Of a DNA stretch of 64,000 bases, positions 45,985-56,983 are shown one piece after another. The stretch comes from Coptis chinensis (taxonomy: Eukaryota > Streptophyta > Magnoliopsida > Ranunculales > Ranunculaceae): contig CM027378.1 of assembly GCA_015680905.1 (NCBI GenBank), positions 10,087,001 through 10,151,000 of the forward strand, written 5' to 3'. Made by a program: the position numbers and the translations under genes. The number at the start of each line of letters is the position of its first letter. Position 1 is the stretch's first letter. Under the pieces are notes generated by a model. That model did not search any database, was not told the origin of the DNA, and was given only the letters and a program-made list of their open reading frames with translations.

Positions 45985-46520
45985 CTATGGAGAGTTTGTC
46001 GATAAGAAGGCTATGAGGATTAATATCATCGAGTTTGTCGATAAGAAGGCTATGAGAATTAATATAGAGTTTGTTGATAAGAAGGCTATGAGGATTAATA
46101 TCATCGAGTTTGTCGATAAGAAGCTATGGAGAGTTTGTTGATAAGAATGTTATGAGGATTAATATTGAAGGGTTTTCTTTGAGTACGTTTTCATAAATAT
46201 TGTTTCCTAATTGGAATCAACTTACTCTTTAATCGTGCCGATTTACCGTCAGAGGTACTGATTGTATTAACTATTAGCCATCCGATGTAGGGTTCACACA
46301 AACCACTTAAAAACCAAGCTGTTTTATGGAGAGTTTGTCGATAAGAAGGCTATGGGGATTAATATTGAAGGGTTTTCTTTGAGTATATTTTCATAAAGAT
46401 TGTTTCCTAATTGGAATCAAATTACTCTTTAATCGTGTTGGTCTACTGTCAGATGTACTGATTGTATTAACTATTAGCCATCCGATGTAGGCTTCACACA
46501 AACAACTTAAAAACCAAACT
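45985..46520 (+). repeat. Short tandem repeats and a ~195-bp duplication at the Helitron 5' end
   Basis: A unit of about 39 bp, agtttgtcgataagaaggct plus atgaggattaatatcatcg, is repeated about five times from 45990 to 46165 and again at 46327. In one + frame it reads EFVDKKAMRINII repeatedly. In addition the block from about 46163 to 46325 (gaagggttttctttgagta...) is repeated at about 46366-46520. The last copy runs into the Helitron terminus, so the arrays are internal to the element. Confidence 0.65.
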
Positions 46521-46535
46521 GTTTTATTATATAGA

Positions 46536-46936
46536 TTACTAATGCAAATCGTTTTCAAAAGATGATATGTACATTTTACTGTTTTAGTATCAGACACGGT
46601 GAACATAGTTGGCCAAGTAAGTAATTAAAATCATCAAGCAAGTAAAGGTTAAATATTAATTACGTAGTATTATCGGGGGAAAAAAAACTAAATAAGTAGT
46701 AATAAAAATATAAGCTAGTGGGTAAGAACATCATCAACGTGTTGTTAAAAAAAATTGTGACACAACAGCTTTTTGTGTAAGTAAAAATTGTTAAAATCAA
46801 GTTATGTATCAAAGCGAATTGATAAAATTGTTATTTTCTATTTCGGACGGGAATAGTTGTCCGTCTGTGTTTTTTTTAAAAAAAACAAACAAACAAACAA
46901 ACACTGAGAAGAAAATAGTTGTCCCGTCTGTTTCAA
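46536..46936. other. Spacer between Helitron and copia remnant
   Basis: No gene is seen. Two patches, gggaatagttgtccgtctg at about 46851 and aatagttgtcccgtctg at about 46914, resemble gggaatagttgtcctgtccg in the copia LTR near 48940. They may be LTR debris from the deleted 3' half of the copia element. Confidence 0.35.
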
Positions 46937-47952
46937 TTAAAACAAACTAGAATTTTGAACACGAGAATTCTTAATTATACTAAAAAGTTGATCAATCTTA
47001 GAACTCAACTGATTAAGGTCTGCATGTGCACCTGATGGAGTCTCATAAGATGTTTCAGCCACTGCAGCAATTTTAGGAGCATGGTTCTTGGCATAGTTAT
47101 GAGAACCAGTCTTAGATCTCAACTCCGAATGCAGTTTAAAACAACGGTCTCTAGTGTGTCCCGTATTCCCACAATGATTACAAACCAATGGCTCATTTTT
47201 GCGATTTCCAACAAAAGAAGCCTAAAATCGTGATCCAGAATTAACAGCAAATGTTATCTGATCAATGGGAGTGGGTGTAGATTTTGGCGACGACGTTCAT
47301 CACTTTCTACTATAGCATAACCTCACCCGGAGAAGGTAGTGGAAAAGTACCCAAAATCTAACAACGAAGGGTCTCGTACTCATCTTGAAGACGACCTAGA
47401 AGAAACTGGTATACCTACTCATCCTCCGATGCTTTATTGAGTTCCTTAGCCTGGAGTCATACTAGAAATTGAGACTTATAATGAGCTAACTCGTCCCATC
47501 TCTTCTTCAGATTTCCATAATAAACCTTCACAGAGTCATCTTTTGACTAGCATGAGTGATGTGTTCATAAATTTCATACTTACGAATTTGGTTTCGAGAA
47601 TGTGCATACATCTCGTTCAGCCTAGTCCATAAGCCATCAACTGTATCATAAAACGTACATAAATAATTCATAAACATCAAACTCCATAAAATTAAACAAC
47701 CATGTTAAGATCTTACACCAGTTAGTGTCCCATGCGCGCTGCCAACTTGGCAGTCTCTGTTGCAGTAGGTTTTGGTACCTTTCCTTGCAACTAACTATTG
47801 TCTTCCCTTGAGCACCAAGAAATAAATTAACTGAGCGTGACCAATCAAGCAAGAAAATTACTGTCACTAAGCAATGAATTAGTAATGCGATGATGCATTA
47901 AGGAATTAGATGATCCATCTGCAACTATTGTAGGTACAATCTCACCTGCCAT
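46937..47952 (-). pseudogene. Copia-type gag remnant with a zinc knuckle
   Basis: The frame opens at 47952 with MAGEIVPTIVADGSSNSLMH, then HRITNSLLSDSNFLA, matching Ty1/copia Gag starts. It passes through several stops and frameshifts (WSRSVNLFLGAQGK, HYKSQFLV, YQFLLGRLQDEYETLR). It ends in a CCHC knuckle, CNHCGNTGHTRDRC, at about 47185-47144. Gag would package element RNA in virus-like particles. Protease, integrase and reverse transcriptase are missing to the left, so the element is truncated. Confidence 0.72.
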
Positions 47953-47964
47953 TCTGAACTCAGG

Positions 47965-48002
<38 letters not shown>

Positions 48003-48737
48003 AACAACAACAAACAAACAAACAAATGCAAACTGCAGCAGCGAAAAAATTAAGAGGCCAAAGCCCCAAATAAGAAAAACTTAATTGAAACAAGACACCC
48101 AAATATAAACCCTGCTACACTAAGAATCAGTGAATCAGTTGAAAGATCTCCCACTGGAAAAAGCTACTGGATTACCAACGACGAAAAACTATGCAACAAC
48201 TAAAAAATAAGAGGGAGGAACCCAAATAAGACTGTCTTGAAACAAGATGCCCAAAAAAGTGTTGCACGAAGAACCAGCGGAACGGAAAGCAAATCCAACC
48301 ACAAAAAAAACACTTTTGGATCATCACAATAGCCCCAACATAGAATAGAACAAGTTTAAATAGAAAACTCACCTAACACATTGTAAATAACCAAACAACA
48401 AAAACAATCGAACCCCAAACAATAAAAACCGTCGAACCTTTTTTTTATCTCATTTGGTTGGCTCGGCTCTGCTGTGAGAGTTCCTGATTACTTGATTCAG
48501 ACCTGGCTTACAAGAAGAAAGACATGCACTAGGAAGAAAAAAATGGAAAAGTACATCAGTAAAAAACGAACTTTTCTCTCGAAAGGGATCTGATTCTTTG
48601 TCAAAAGTGAGGTATTCAGCAGTGTTGAAATCAGGAAGGAGAGGGATTGTGATGTAATGTGTTGTGGTTAGATAATGGAGGTGATATGTTAAGGAAAGAG
48701 ATGGTGGTGGTGGGTAGCTGTGATTTGGAATGGAGAA

Positions 48738-48750
48738 GGCTCCGATACCA
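48738..48750 (-). other. Primer-binding site of the copia remnant
   Basis: The minus strand reads TGGTATCGGAGCC, one base from the usual TGGTATCAGAGC complementary to initiator tRNA-Met. It lies 7-8 bases after the LTR end and ahead of gag, as expected. Confidence 0.65.
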
Positions 48751-48757
48751 ACAAGAT

Positions 48758-49631
48758 TGGGTAGAAAGGTAAGGCTTATCATAGTCATTGACAGAGGTAA
48801 TATTTATTATCATCAAATGAGAATACAATTTTGTAAGGGAAGAAAGAATTACAATGAAGAATGAAATAAATATCAAAGAGAATAAGATCATATCAAATGA
48901 TCTTCCCGGATATATTCTCCAACACAAACATTAAGAAGAAGGGAATAGTTGTCCTGTCCGTTTCTGTTGGAGTTATCCCTCACATGAGAATGAGGAATAA
49001 GAGGAGAGAAACAGATATTGTTCGTGTGAATAAGTTGAAGCGCGCACGAGCTCGATTTAGCCTGGCCCAAGGCATGCCCGCACCCTTGCCATGAAAAAGA
49101 AGATAGTTTTTTTTTCCAATCTTTCACGAAACATGTCTACTAGAAGTTTGGATGAAAAAAATAAGAGGGCGCGAGCGAGCTCAGATTTGCCTATCTGAGA
49201 GCGCGCTAAACTTGCAGACTTCTATTTTTTCTACAATAACCGTGAAATTGGAGATTACTATAAAAACAGAAATTAGATTTTAGAAAACCAAGTCTTGAAT
49301 AGAAACCCAATTTTGAGAGCAATCAAAATTGAGAAAAAACTCTTACAAAGAGAAAAACTTGTAAGGAGAGAGGACTAATCTAGTAAGGTGGAGACTTGAG
49401 AGGAGTGATTATAATCTTCATTCCCATACTTATAAAAGAATTAGTTCTTGTGGAAGTAGACATCATTGGCCAAACCACAATACATCTTTGTGTTGTGGCC
49501 GAATGTTTTGCTTGTTTGATATTTCTATTGCTTATCTTATTTGTGAAATATTAGATTTTTTTTATTAGAGTAGTAGATTGTCTAAGTATAAGCTATCTTA
49601 GTGGGATCAATTGGTATTGTTTTTCCCAACA
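48758..49631 (-). mobile_element. 5' LTR of the copia remnant
   Basis: The minus strand starts TGTTGGGAAAAACAATACC at 49631, a classic copia LTR start. It contains a TATA box TTTTATAAGT at about 49430 and ends in CA just before the primer-binding site. The length is about 870 bp. The end at 48758 is set by the primer-binding site and could be off by a few bases. Confidence 0.65.
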
Positions 49632-50279
49632 GTTTCAATTTTTTTAATTATTAAAAAAAAAAAATTGCATAACAACGAGAAAACTTGACTCGTGCCCATC
49701 CGACCCGCTACTATAATTGTGAGTATTTTGATTGTGAATTTAACAATTGTTGTGATCGAAACGTCGTTTTGGGCAATGCGTTGGTGACCCAAATTGCCAA
49801 AAAAATTGCTGACTGTCACATTAGAAACAATTTTTAACAGTGTTGATGATGCTCTAACGTGATTAAAATTTAGCAGAATTAGATCCTCTCCCCCCCCCCC
49901 CAAAAAAAAACTTGAGGGTATTCAAGTGAATGCCTTCAACATACCAGGGTTCAGGAAGATTCTAGCTAGTCTTAGACCGGATCATGTAGGAACATATGAT
50001 CCGGTGATGTTTGTTAACACTTAAATTAAGAGCTTAATTAATCTTAAAATCATAAGAGGTGTTTGCTAACCAGCCTACCGCTCAAAACAACAAAATTTTA
50101 CCCAGTACAAACCGAATATATCATTACCCTTACCCACTGTTTTTCTACGACCGAGACACAACAACGGTTTTTAACCATATGTACTTCAATCACATCATCT
50201 ATATATGATGATCAAGAAGTAGTCCAGAAAACAAATACTACCAAGGACCAAGTCTAGCTACAGTGATTCCATAGGAACA
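49632..50279. other. Spacer downstream of the GATA gene
   Basis: No gene is seen. The part next to 50280 is presumably the 3' UTR of the minus-strand GATA gene. A C run followed by A run lies at 49890-49910. Confidence 0.4.
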
Positions 50280-51097
50280 TCAAAATGTGCAGTCATGGAC
50301 GAGGCTGGTTCTATCAGGAACATTGAGACGCCATGAGAGAAAAGGAACACCAGTAGTTTCTCCATCAATGCATCTGAAGTCATTTCCAAATGCCTGTGCC
50401 ACTGCTGCATGGTGTGCCCATGCATGGTGATGATGGTGATGGCTCATCAGGTGTTGTGGTTCAATGATTGTTGGTGCAGGACCACTATTAGAGTTGTTGG
50501 CTGCTGTGGCTCTTCTCTCTTCTTTTTTAAAACGAATTCCACATGCATTACAAAGTGACTGCAAGAATTAAACAACAATCACATTAGAACATATATAACA
50601 TTAGGAAAAGAGAAATAAAAAGTAAAAGAATATCATATGACGATACACAAGAAAAAAAATATATATATGACCTTGGGTCCTCTAGGTCCATTTCTCCAGA
50701 GGGGTGTAGATGTAGTGTCACAATTAGCACACCTACGAGCAATAAGGTCTTCATTCAAACTGTTGGCAGTGCCCTTATAGTTATCCCTAAAACCCCCACG
50801 GCAAGAAGTCTTATGTGTTGGTGGTGTAGATGGAATATTTTTTTTGGTTTGAAATGAACCCCAACAAAGATTTGACATGAAGGAATTTCCAGATGACTTG
50901 TTATTGCTTTGACGTGTAGATGGGGTGCCTAAAGAAAGAGTGCAATCAACAGAAGAAGTGATTGGGTACATATCAGCTTCATCATAAGGGTGAGGTGTAG
51001 GGAACACCATGGAGAATGAGTTGTTGGAAGTGTGGAAAAAATCACAAGAACGGGAACTGTTTGTGTTGTTGCCTTGAGTGCTGTTGCACCTATGCAT
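50280..51097 (-). CDS. HAN: GATA transcription factor, HANABA TARANU-like (class B)
   Basis: Exon 1 (51097-50672) and exon 2 (50558-50280) are joined in phase 0 across a 113-bp GT...AG intron that splits the zinc finger, as in the family. The 234-residue product has SMVF and VDCTLSLGTPSTR near the N-terminus, both typical of HAN proteins. The single plant GATA finger has C123-x2-C126-x18-C145-x2-C148 (ARRCANCDTTSTPLWRNGPR). A histidine run follows, and the C-terminus is VPFLSWRLNVPDRTSLVHD, the HAN/GATA18-20 signature. The protein binds WGATAR sites in the nucleus. HAN acts at meristem-organ boundaries and in flower and embryo patterning. HAN-like paralogues such as GATA19 or GATA20 are alternatives. 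No defects are seen. Confidence 0.92.
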
Positions 51098-52671
51098 ATC
51101 TCTTGTTTCAAAACTTCTCTATTTTAGGCTACTGGGGTTGCTTGTTTTTCTCTTGGAATGAAAACTATAGATAGGAAGAGGAAATGGGCTGTTGCTTAAA
51201 TGGAGAATGTGTGAACTGTATGAAGTGTGCAAGTACGATACTTGAATCAGGTTATGTTTCAGTCTTTCAGATGAGAAAGAAGCGGAAAAAGAGTTTGAGA
51301 AATGGCAGAAAAGGTTGATAGATGGAGAGAAAGAGACAGGATCTAATAATGTAATCTTTGAAAAAACATGAAAGGGATCAAGAAGTACGATTAAGCTGAG
51401 AATGGTATTGTCACGTAGCTTTTGAAAGAAAAAAATAATGGCAAAAGACTAGGTCAGCTAACACTTCTTATCAGTCTTCTTTGTCGTCAAATGTGCAAAT
51501 ATATATCAAAGAGAGTTGGAGAGAGAAAAAAGTGAAGTTTAATCGATCAGTCAGTGAATCAGGCAATCTGTGTGTGTTGATCGAGACTGAAGACTAGATC
51601 TTAGTCTCGCCTCTTTTGATTGCCCAAGTATAAGACGATTCCACTTACTGTAGTAATTCTCGCGTTATTGGAGAATCCAAATTCTGTACTTCATGTTATT
51701 GTTATCTGCGCTATCATAACTCATAAGTTCATAACCAAGACAAATTAACGATATGTACTGTTTTTTTAGGTAGGACGCTGAATTAGGTGCTTACTGCTTA
51801 CTGCTTAGTTCCAGATTTTTTTTTGGGGCTATACTACTAGTTTCATATTATCAGGGAAATTCCAATGTTAATGGATATACACTTTTAGACTGCATTAGTG
51901 CATTTGCAATGTTGAAATTGTCAAGTGCCTCTGACTTTTTGAACCTTATATCCGACTCCCTATAATCGAATGTATGCATCATGCACATAGAAATGGTGGA
52001 GTGGAGAATCAAAGAGCAAGCAAACAAGAAGAGATCGGTCATGGGGGCATTGAGGGGTAGTCAAAAAGAAACCACGTGACAAGCGGGAACAGTCTTCCAT
52101 GGGGGATGGGATCTCTGCACATCACCGATCACGAGACGAGACACAACCGGGTCCATTACCCCAGAAAAACACAAAATCTAGTCATATACTCTAACTAAGC
52201 TCTGTCACTGATCAAACACCGCCTGCCAACACCCCATTCTCCCAAGGAAGAGGGAGAATATCATTGGGTAACACAACAACTACAAAACAAATCTAGACAC
52301 TGTATCACATCTAATCGCAATCTAAAATCCGATCCCATCTTTGACCACTAAACGATCAATTATAGGCTCACCGTTCACACCAACATAACTTCGGCAAATG
52401 TTGTTATGGGCCTTGTTAGGTCATAGAGTGGGCCTCCATGGTCCAACAGTTTACAGACTAGCTAATCCACATTACAAATGAAACATTAATTCCTTGATAT
52501 AAGGTTCGAGAAAGAGAATCAGATGGCATCTAGAGATTGGCGACAACGTCCTTGGACAAATTGGACAGCTAAACACTTTCCAAAAGATGCTCTTACTTTA
52601 CAACATTGCCTTGGTAAACTGTGTCATAATACTAAGTTACTAACCACGATATGACCACGATATATCCAAGC
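51098..52671 (-). promoter_or_regulatory. Upstream region of the HAN-like gene
   Basis: No other gene is seen. On the minus strand a TATA-like TATATATTTG lies at about 51506-51497, some 400 bases before the ATG. The stretch in between is CT-rich when read in gene sense, compatible with a 5' UTR. A G-box core CACGTG occurs at about 52073. Use of any of these is inferred. Confidence 0.35.
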
Positions 52672-53370
52672 TAAGGGTGTCGATGGTATCTGTTTAACCG
52701 AACTTGAACTGTAGAAAAAATCATAGTTCCGTTCCTATTTTTAAAAACCATTTAAAAATGGATACTAAAAAAACCTATAAAATTAGGTTTAAAATCTTAA
52801 TTTTGGTTTTTATTAGCTTAAAACTCATTGACTTTATTAATTATAGCTAAAGCCTACCCGGTTTTTTGAAAGGTGAAATAAAGGTTCCAGTCGGTAAATT
52901 TCGAGTTTATGTCTTTTCTTTGTGTATCATTTTTTCAGAATGCCCGTTTTACCCTGTTCAAGTTTTTCCTCACAAACACATCCCCTCTCAAAATATATTT
53001 TCATCACTGCACTCCAACATACACTAGTTGTCGACCTTTGCATCTCCCACAATCAAAGTAATCACCTTGCCTTTCCATCTTCTTTTCTCCCCACTCTTTT
53101 TTTCCTCTAATCATTCCAAAAAAAAATGAGTGTTTTTATTATTATTTTTATTATTTATAATTTTGGGTTTCAAAATAACCTTTGAAATTTGGTATTGATT
53201 GACCTTTTGGATTTCATTACAAATGAAACATTTCCTCTTTATGTAGATTAGTTTTATTGCATATTCTTGTAATTTCAAGCGGTTGCTATATATATTGATT
53301 GTTTAATTTAATATCCGATTTTCTTTACTTTGAATTATTAATATTGTTACTGCATACTTTGTAAAGTTAT

Positions 53371-54221
53371 ATGTTTAATATATTGTGTAATATTCCAATT
53401 GTGTTTTCAAGGTCATTTAACTTGTATTGCCTTTGGCACTTGAAGAACAATGTTGGTTATGCTACACATAAATATAACAAGTTGAGGAAATATGTTGTGA
53501 AGCTATTTTCTAATTGTGCTTATGTAGCTTCTCATCATGAATTTTGGACTTTTGCTGAAAAGTTGAAGAAGCATGGCGGTCTTCCTGTGCAAAGGTTTTT
53601 AACAAATATTAGATTGGAAAATTGGACAAATGCATACTTCCGCAGTGCTAGATATGGTGAGATGTGCTCGATACTAGCTGAATGTTTCAATGCATGATAT
53701 GGATCACTAAAGAGCGTTTCCTGCCTATTACTCCTATGTTTTTTTTAATCATGGAAAAGATGATAGAGATGACTTGGAACAGATTGGAGGAGTCTATGAA
53801 ATGGAATTCCGTTTTATGTCCAAAAATGGAGATAGTACTGGTTAGTAAGGTTGAAGCTACAAAGACTTTGAGGGTGGTTAGATCCAATGAAAATCAGTTT
53901 CTAGTTCATAGCGATGTTATTCATTCAGTTGATTTGATGAATAGATCATGTACTTGTAACTATTGGCGTATCGATAACTTCCTTTGCATACATGTTATCG
54001 CTTGTATTGGTAGTAAGGGTGATTCTTTTTATGGCTACATTGATGAAGGATATATGATGATCACATTCAAACAATGTTACTCACATTCTATTAAGCCAAT
54101 TCCGAATGGTTTTATGCTAAGACATATGCCTGATTCTCCTACAATTTATCCGTGTAGTCCGAAGATTGGTCTAGGTAGACTCAAGAAGAAAATAATTGAA
54201 AGCACCAGTGTGATTCGTTAG
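53371..54221 (+). pseudogene. MULE (Mutator-like) transposase C-terminal remnant with SWIM zinc finger
   Basis: The first part (53371-53694) reads CLWHLKNNV, then WTNAYFRSARYGEMCS and LAECFNA. A one-base shift near 53690 leads into ITKERFLPIT, MEKMIEMTWNRL, HSVDLMNRSCTCNYWRIDNF and LCIHVIAC. The CxC...CxH pattern is the SWIM finger at the end of MuDR-type transposases. It ends GRLKKKIIESTSVIR and a stop. The catalytic DDE part upstream is missing. MULE transposases recognise long terminal inverted repeats; none could be delimited here. Confidence 0.78.
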
Positions 54222-54419
54222 TCTGTGATCAGTTTTGATGTTCTCAGCAAACCATATTTTTTTTGTTATCTTAATTGAAAATTTTAAGTTTGGTCTTCTG
54301 ATATTTATTAATGAGAAATTAATACTCATTGTATACTTTTTATTGAATGTTGATACTCATTTGAGATTATTCGCTAGTTGTTGTTTTTTTTTATTTGTTA
54401 TAATGGAATTTATATCCTG

Positions 54420-54680
54420 TGAAATGATTCATGTTGCAGTTGTAATTAAGAGTGCAACATTCATGTTGCAGTCGTAATTGATAGTGCAACATTCATGTTG
54501 TTGTCATAATTGAAAGTGTAACATTCTAATTGATAGTGCAACATTCTAATTGAGAATGCAACGCAAATGAGAATGCAACATTCTAATTGAGAATGTAACA
54601 TTTATGTTGTAGTCGTAATTGACAGTGCAACATTCATGTTGCAGTTGTAATTGAGAGTGCAACATCCATATTGTATTGGG
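54420..54680 (+). repeat. Minisatellite built on a GCAACATTCATGTTGC palindrome, array 1
   Basis: Units of about 35-40 bp of the form taattgaYagtgcaacattc plus atgttgcagtcg repeat six or more times with variation. Each unit contains the near-palindrome gcaacattcatgttgc. The array lies just downstream of the MULE remnant. Confidence 0.7.
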
Positions 54681-54780
54681 ATATTATACAAGAACCATGC
54701 GTGAGACTTACTTTTGATGTAATACATGAGACTTAATGCTAGAACCATGCGCAAGACTTACTGCTATATACATATATAAA

Positions 54781-54857
54781 AGAATCTTGGTGGATTTGAA
54801 CCACCATCCTCTTGGGATTCTTCTCCCAAGTGCTCTACCTTTTTGAGCTAAAGATCC
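54781..54857 (-). tRNA. tRNA-like sequence, probably a pseudogene
   Basis: On the minus strand the sequence folds as a cloverleaf. The acceptor stem is GGATCTT with AAGATTC (one G-T pair). The D arm is GCTC...GAGC, matching the A box (TAGCTCA...GG). The anticodon stem is CTTGG/CCAAG, and the T arm is a perfect GGTGG TTCAAAT CCACC, matching the B box. The anticodon loop is wrong: ten bases (GAGAAGAATC) remain between the five-pair stem, or six if two more pairs form, and there is no T before a clear anticodon. The amino acid cannot be assigned. It lies between two minisatellite arrays. Confidence 0.5.
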
Positions 54858-54994
54858 ATTCTTTTTATGTTAACTTCATCACGACAATACTTATAGTACA
54901 TTTTAATCAAAAGTAATAAGTGCACTTTCTATTGTGTATAGCCATTAAGTTCTTTAACATTCGTATATGAGTACATGTAATCTCAATTATTTGA

Positions 54995-55335
54995 TATCAA
55001 TGTAATAGTGCAACATCCATGTTGTAGTGGTAATTAACAGTGCAACATTCGTATTGCAGTTGGAGTTAACAGTAATTGACTATGCAACATCTATGTTGTA
55101 GTGGTAATTAATTGACAGTACAACATCCATATTGCAGTGGTAATTGATAGTGGTTGTTGAAATGGTAATTGATTGTGCTACATCCATACTGCAGTGATAA
55201 TTGACAGTACAACATCCACGTTACAGTGAGAGTTGACAGTGGTTGTCGGAATGGTAATTGACTGTGCTACACCTATGTTGTAGTGGTAATTCACAGTGCA
55301 ACATCCATGTTGCAGTGGGAGTTGACAGTTGAAAG
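54995..55335 (+). repeat. Palindromic minisatellite, array 2
   Basis: The same unit as at 54420 recurs about eight times (agtgcaacatccatgttgta plus gtggtaattga and variants such as tgtgctacatccatactgca). The two arrays bracket the tRNA-like sequence. Confidence 0.68.
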
Positions 55336-56351
55336 CAACATGTAAAATCAAACAACAAACATCAACAATTAAACTTCATGTTCATCTAAGCAAGAAACAA
55401 GTTCATTCAACCAAAACACAAAATAAAACTGAAATTAAACATATATATGAAGATTTTAAATTTAGTTCTCACCTTTGTAGTAGTTGGTTGTCTTTTGTTT
55501 CGAGTAGATCTCAGTTTTTATTGCACAAAATCAGCGGAATCTTCATTAATTTCTTCATTTCGAATTTCCATATTGCACTTTTCATTTCAATTTGGGGGAA
55601 CTAGGGATTTTTTTTTTTTTAGATTTCTATTTGGGGAAGATAAGGTGAGGGACAAATTTGTAATATTAACAAAAAGCCAACCAGGTGGGCTTTTGACATA
55701 ATTACAAAAGTTCATGTCTTTTATCCATAATTAATACAGAACCATGGGCTTTAGGCCCAATCTCTGAAAAAACCCAGACTATATAGAACCGGATCGAATG
55801 GTTTTTTAAACAAAAAAACAAGACTAGAATCGGAATCGGAATTGGACTGGAACTGGACGTTATCATACTTTTAACATAAAAATATTGAAAGAAAGAATAT
55901 AAAAACTCAAAACGTTCATTTATATATTACTAAATTTTATTTATTAGTATAATATGTAGTTTTCATAGTATTTAATGTTATAAATAATATAAAAATATAG
56001 TTTACAACCTGAAATATATGGTTTTATTTAACTTATTATTGAATGACATCATTACTTATATCAATATTTAAAAAGCAACTCGTTCATGTAGTATTTTTGT
56101 ATTTTTAGAACACTTTTTTTTAATAAGACCAATAAAAAATGTGTGTAAATAATGAATCTCTTAAGAACTGCGTGAAATGAAGAACTGGAACCGGAAATAC
56201 CTGCTAGGAACCGATAGTTATGGGTATGGTTCCACAATTTTAAAAACCGTGAAAAACTGAAACTAGAACCGAAATCGTAAAATTAAATGGTTCTTGGTTC
56301 TTACAACACTAAGAACCAGACCAGAACCAAACCGTTGACACCCTTGATCTG
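55336..56351. other. Right arm of the hAT-like composite, non-coding
   Basis: No gene is seen. A block near 55630-55690 (ggtgagggacaaatttgtaa) resembles MULE terminal sequence. From about 55740 on, the aaccgg/ggttcc-rich right arm of the hAT-like element begins, around an AT-rich core. Confidence 0.35.
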
Positions 56352-56452
56352 ATCCAAGCCTCCAAGATAGACAAACACTAGCAGTAGTTTAGTACATACT
56401 ATTCATGTACTCCAGCTTTTGAATGCATTTATATTACTTCATCTATAGTGTA

Positions 56453-56859
56453 TGTAGTGGGCAAATATCGTACCATTAGATATTTTATCTAATATTTCAA
56501 AACTCGAGATATTGACATAAGGATCAATATCTCGGTATGTTTGGTGGTTATTTCAAACATTTGCAGGTATTGAGGGGGAAAGGAAGGAGGAAGACAATGG
56601 ACACGTGTCAGAAATTGATTGGGTTAAAGCTAATTGAAGAGGACTACATAAAGACTGAAGGAGTAGAAAAAAATTCATTTGATCATTCCCACAAAAATTA
56701 TTAGAAAACAGGAGAGAGAAACAAAGCAATTGTAAAACTTCCATTAGCAATCAATAAAAAGCTTCGTTTCACTTCAGTTCATTTCATTCATTTATTCAAA
56801 CTATTACTGAATCTTAGTGATCTTAGAGCAATCAAGTAAAGTTGTTCTTAGACATCACA
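56453..56859 (+). mobile_element. 5' LTR of the Tat element
   Basis: The segment runs from TGTAGTGGGCAAATATCG to ...TTAGACATCACA, followed at once by the primer-binding site. A TATA-like ctacataaag lies at about 56643. The left end is chosen by the TGTAGTGGGC motif, common in this lineage, and could be 4 bases further left. A related LTR fragment lies at 12795-13074. Confidence 0.62.
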
Positions 56860-56860
56860 T

Positions 56861-56874
56861 TGGCGCCGTCTGTG
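56861..56874 (+). other. Primer-binding site of the Tat element
   Basis: TGGCGCCGTCTGTG follows the LTR end after one base. This is the usual form in Tat-type gypsy elements and would pair with the CCA-bearing 3' end of a host tRNA. The tRNA species is not assigned. Confidence 0.65.
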
Positions 56875-56983
56875 CATCGAGAACAAGAAAATTTGAAGTT
56901 TTCTTCTTCTTCGATTTCGAATCCGAAGTTTTTCTGAGTTTGAGTGAAAGAAGAATGAGTAGTGAATTGAGAATTGAATCATA

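Larger units (their letters stand above)
36726..46535 (-). mobile_element. Helitron rolling-circle transposon (about 9.8 kb)
   Basis: On the minus strand the element begins TCTATATAATAAAACAG at 46535, directly after an A, and ends ...GGGTTAAATTCTAG at 36726, directly before a T. This is the A^T target and the TC...CTAG ends of Helitrons. A weak, partly decayed GTGACGTAGCCACGGG hairpin precedes the CTAG. Between the ends lie a broken RepHel gene (43154-38457) and two captured exons of an ESV1/LESV-family gene. The RepHel evidence is strong. The exact termini are inferred from motifs. Confidence 0.7.
52672..56351. mobile_element. hAT-like non-autonomous element enclosing MULE remnants
   Basis: The left end TAAGGGTGTCGATGG and the inverted right end TCAAGGGTGTCAACGG resemble one another and the AGGGTGTCAA-type termini of plant hAT MITEs. 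Arms rich in aaccg/ggttcc motifs (aaccgaac, ggaaccg, gaaccag) run inward from both ends. The 8-mer ATCCAAGC lies directly outside the left end (52664-52671) and at 56352-56359 on the right, four bases beyond the recognisable repeat. The middle (roughly 52880-55740) is different in character and holds a MULE transposase remnant, so it is probably a later insertion. Confidence 0.5.

Noticed and set aside
48450..49127. Several minus-strand frames within the copia LTR and leader
   Set aside because: They lie in LTR and untranslated sequence and resemble no protein family.
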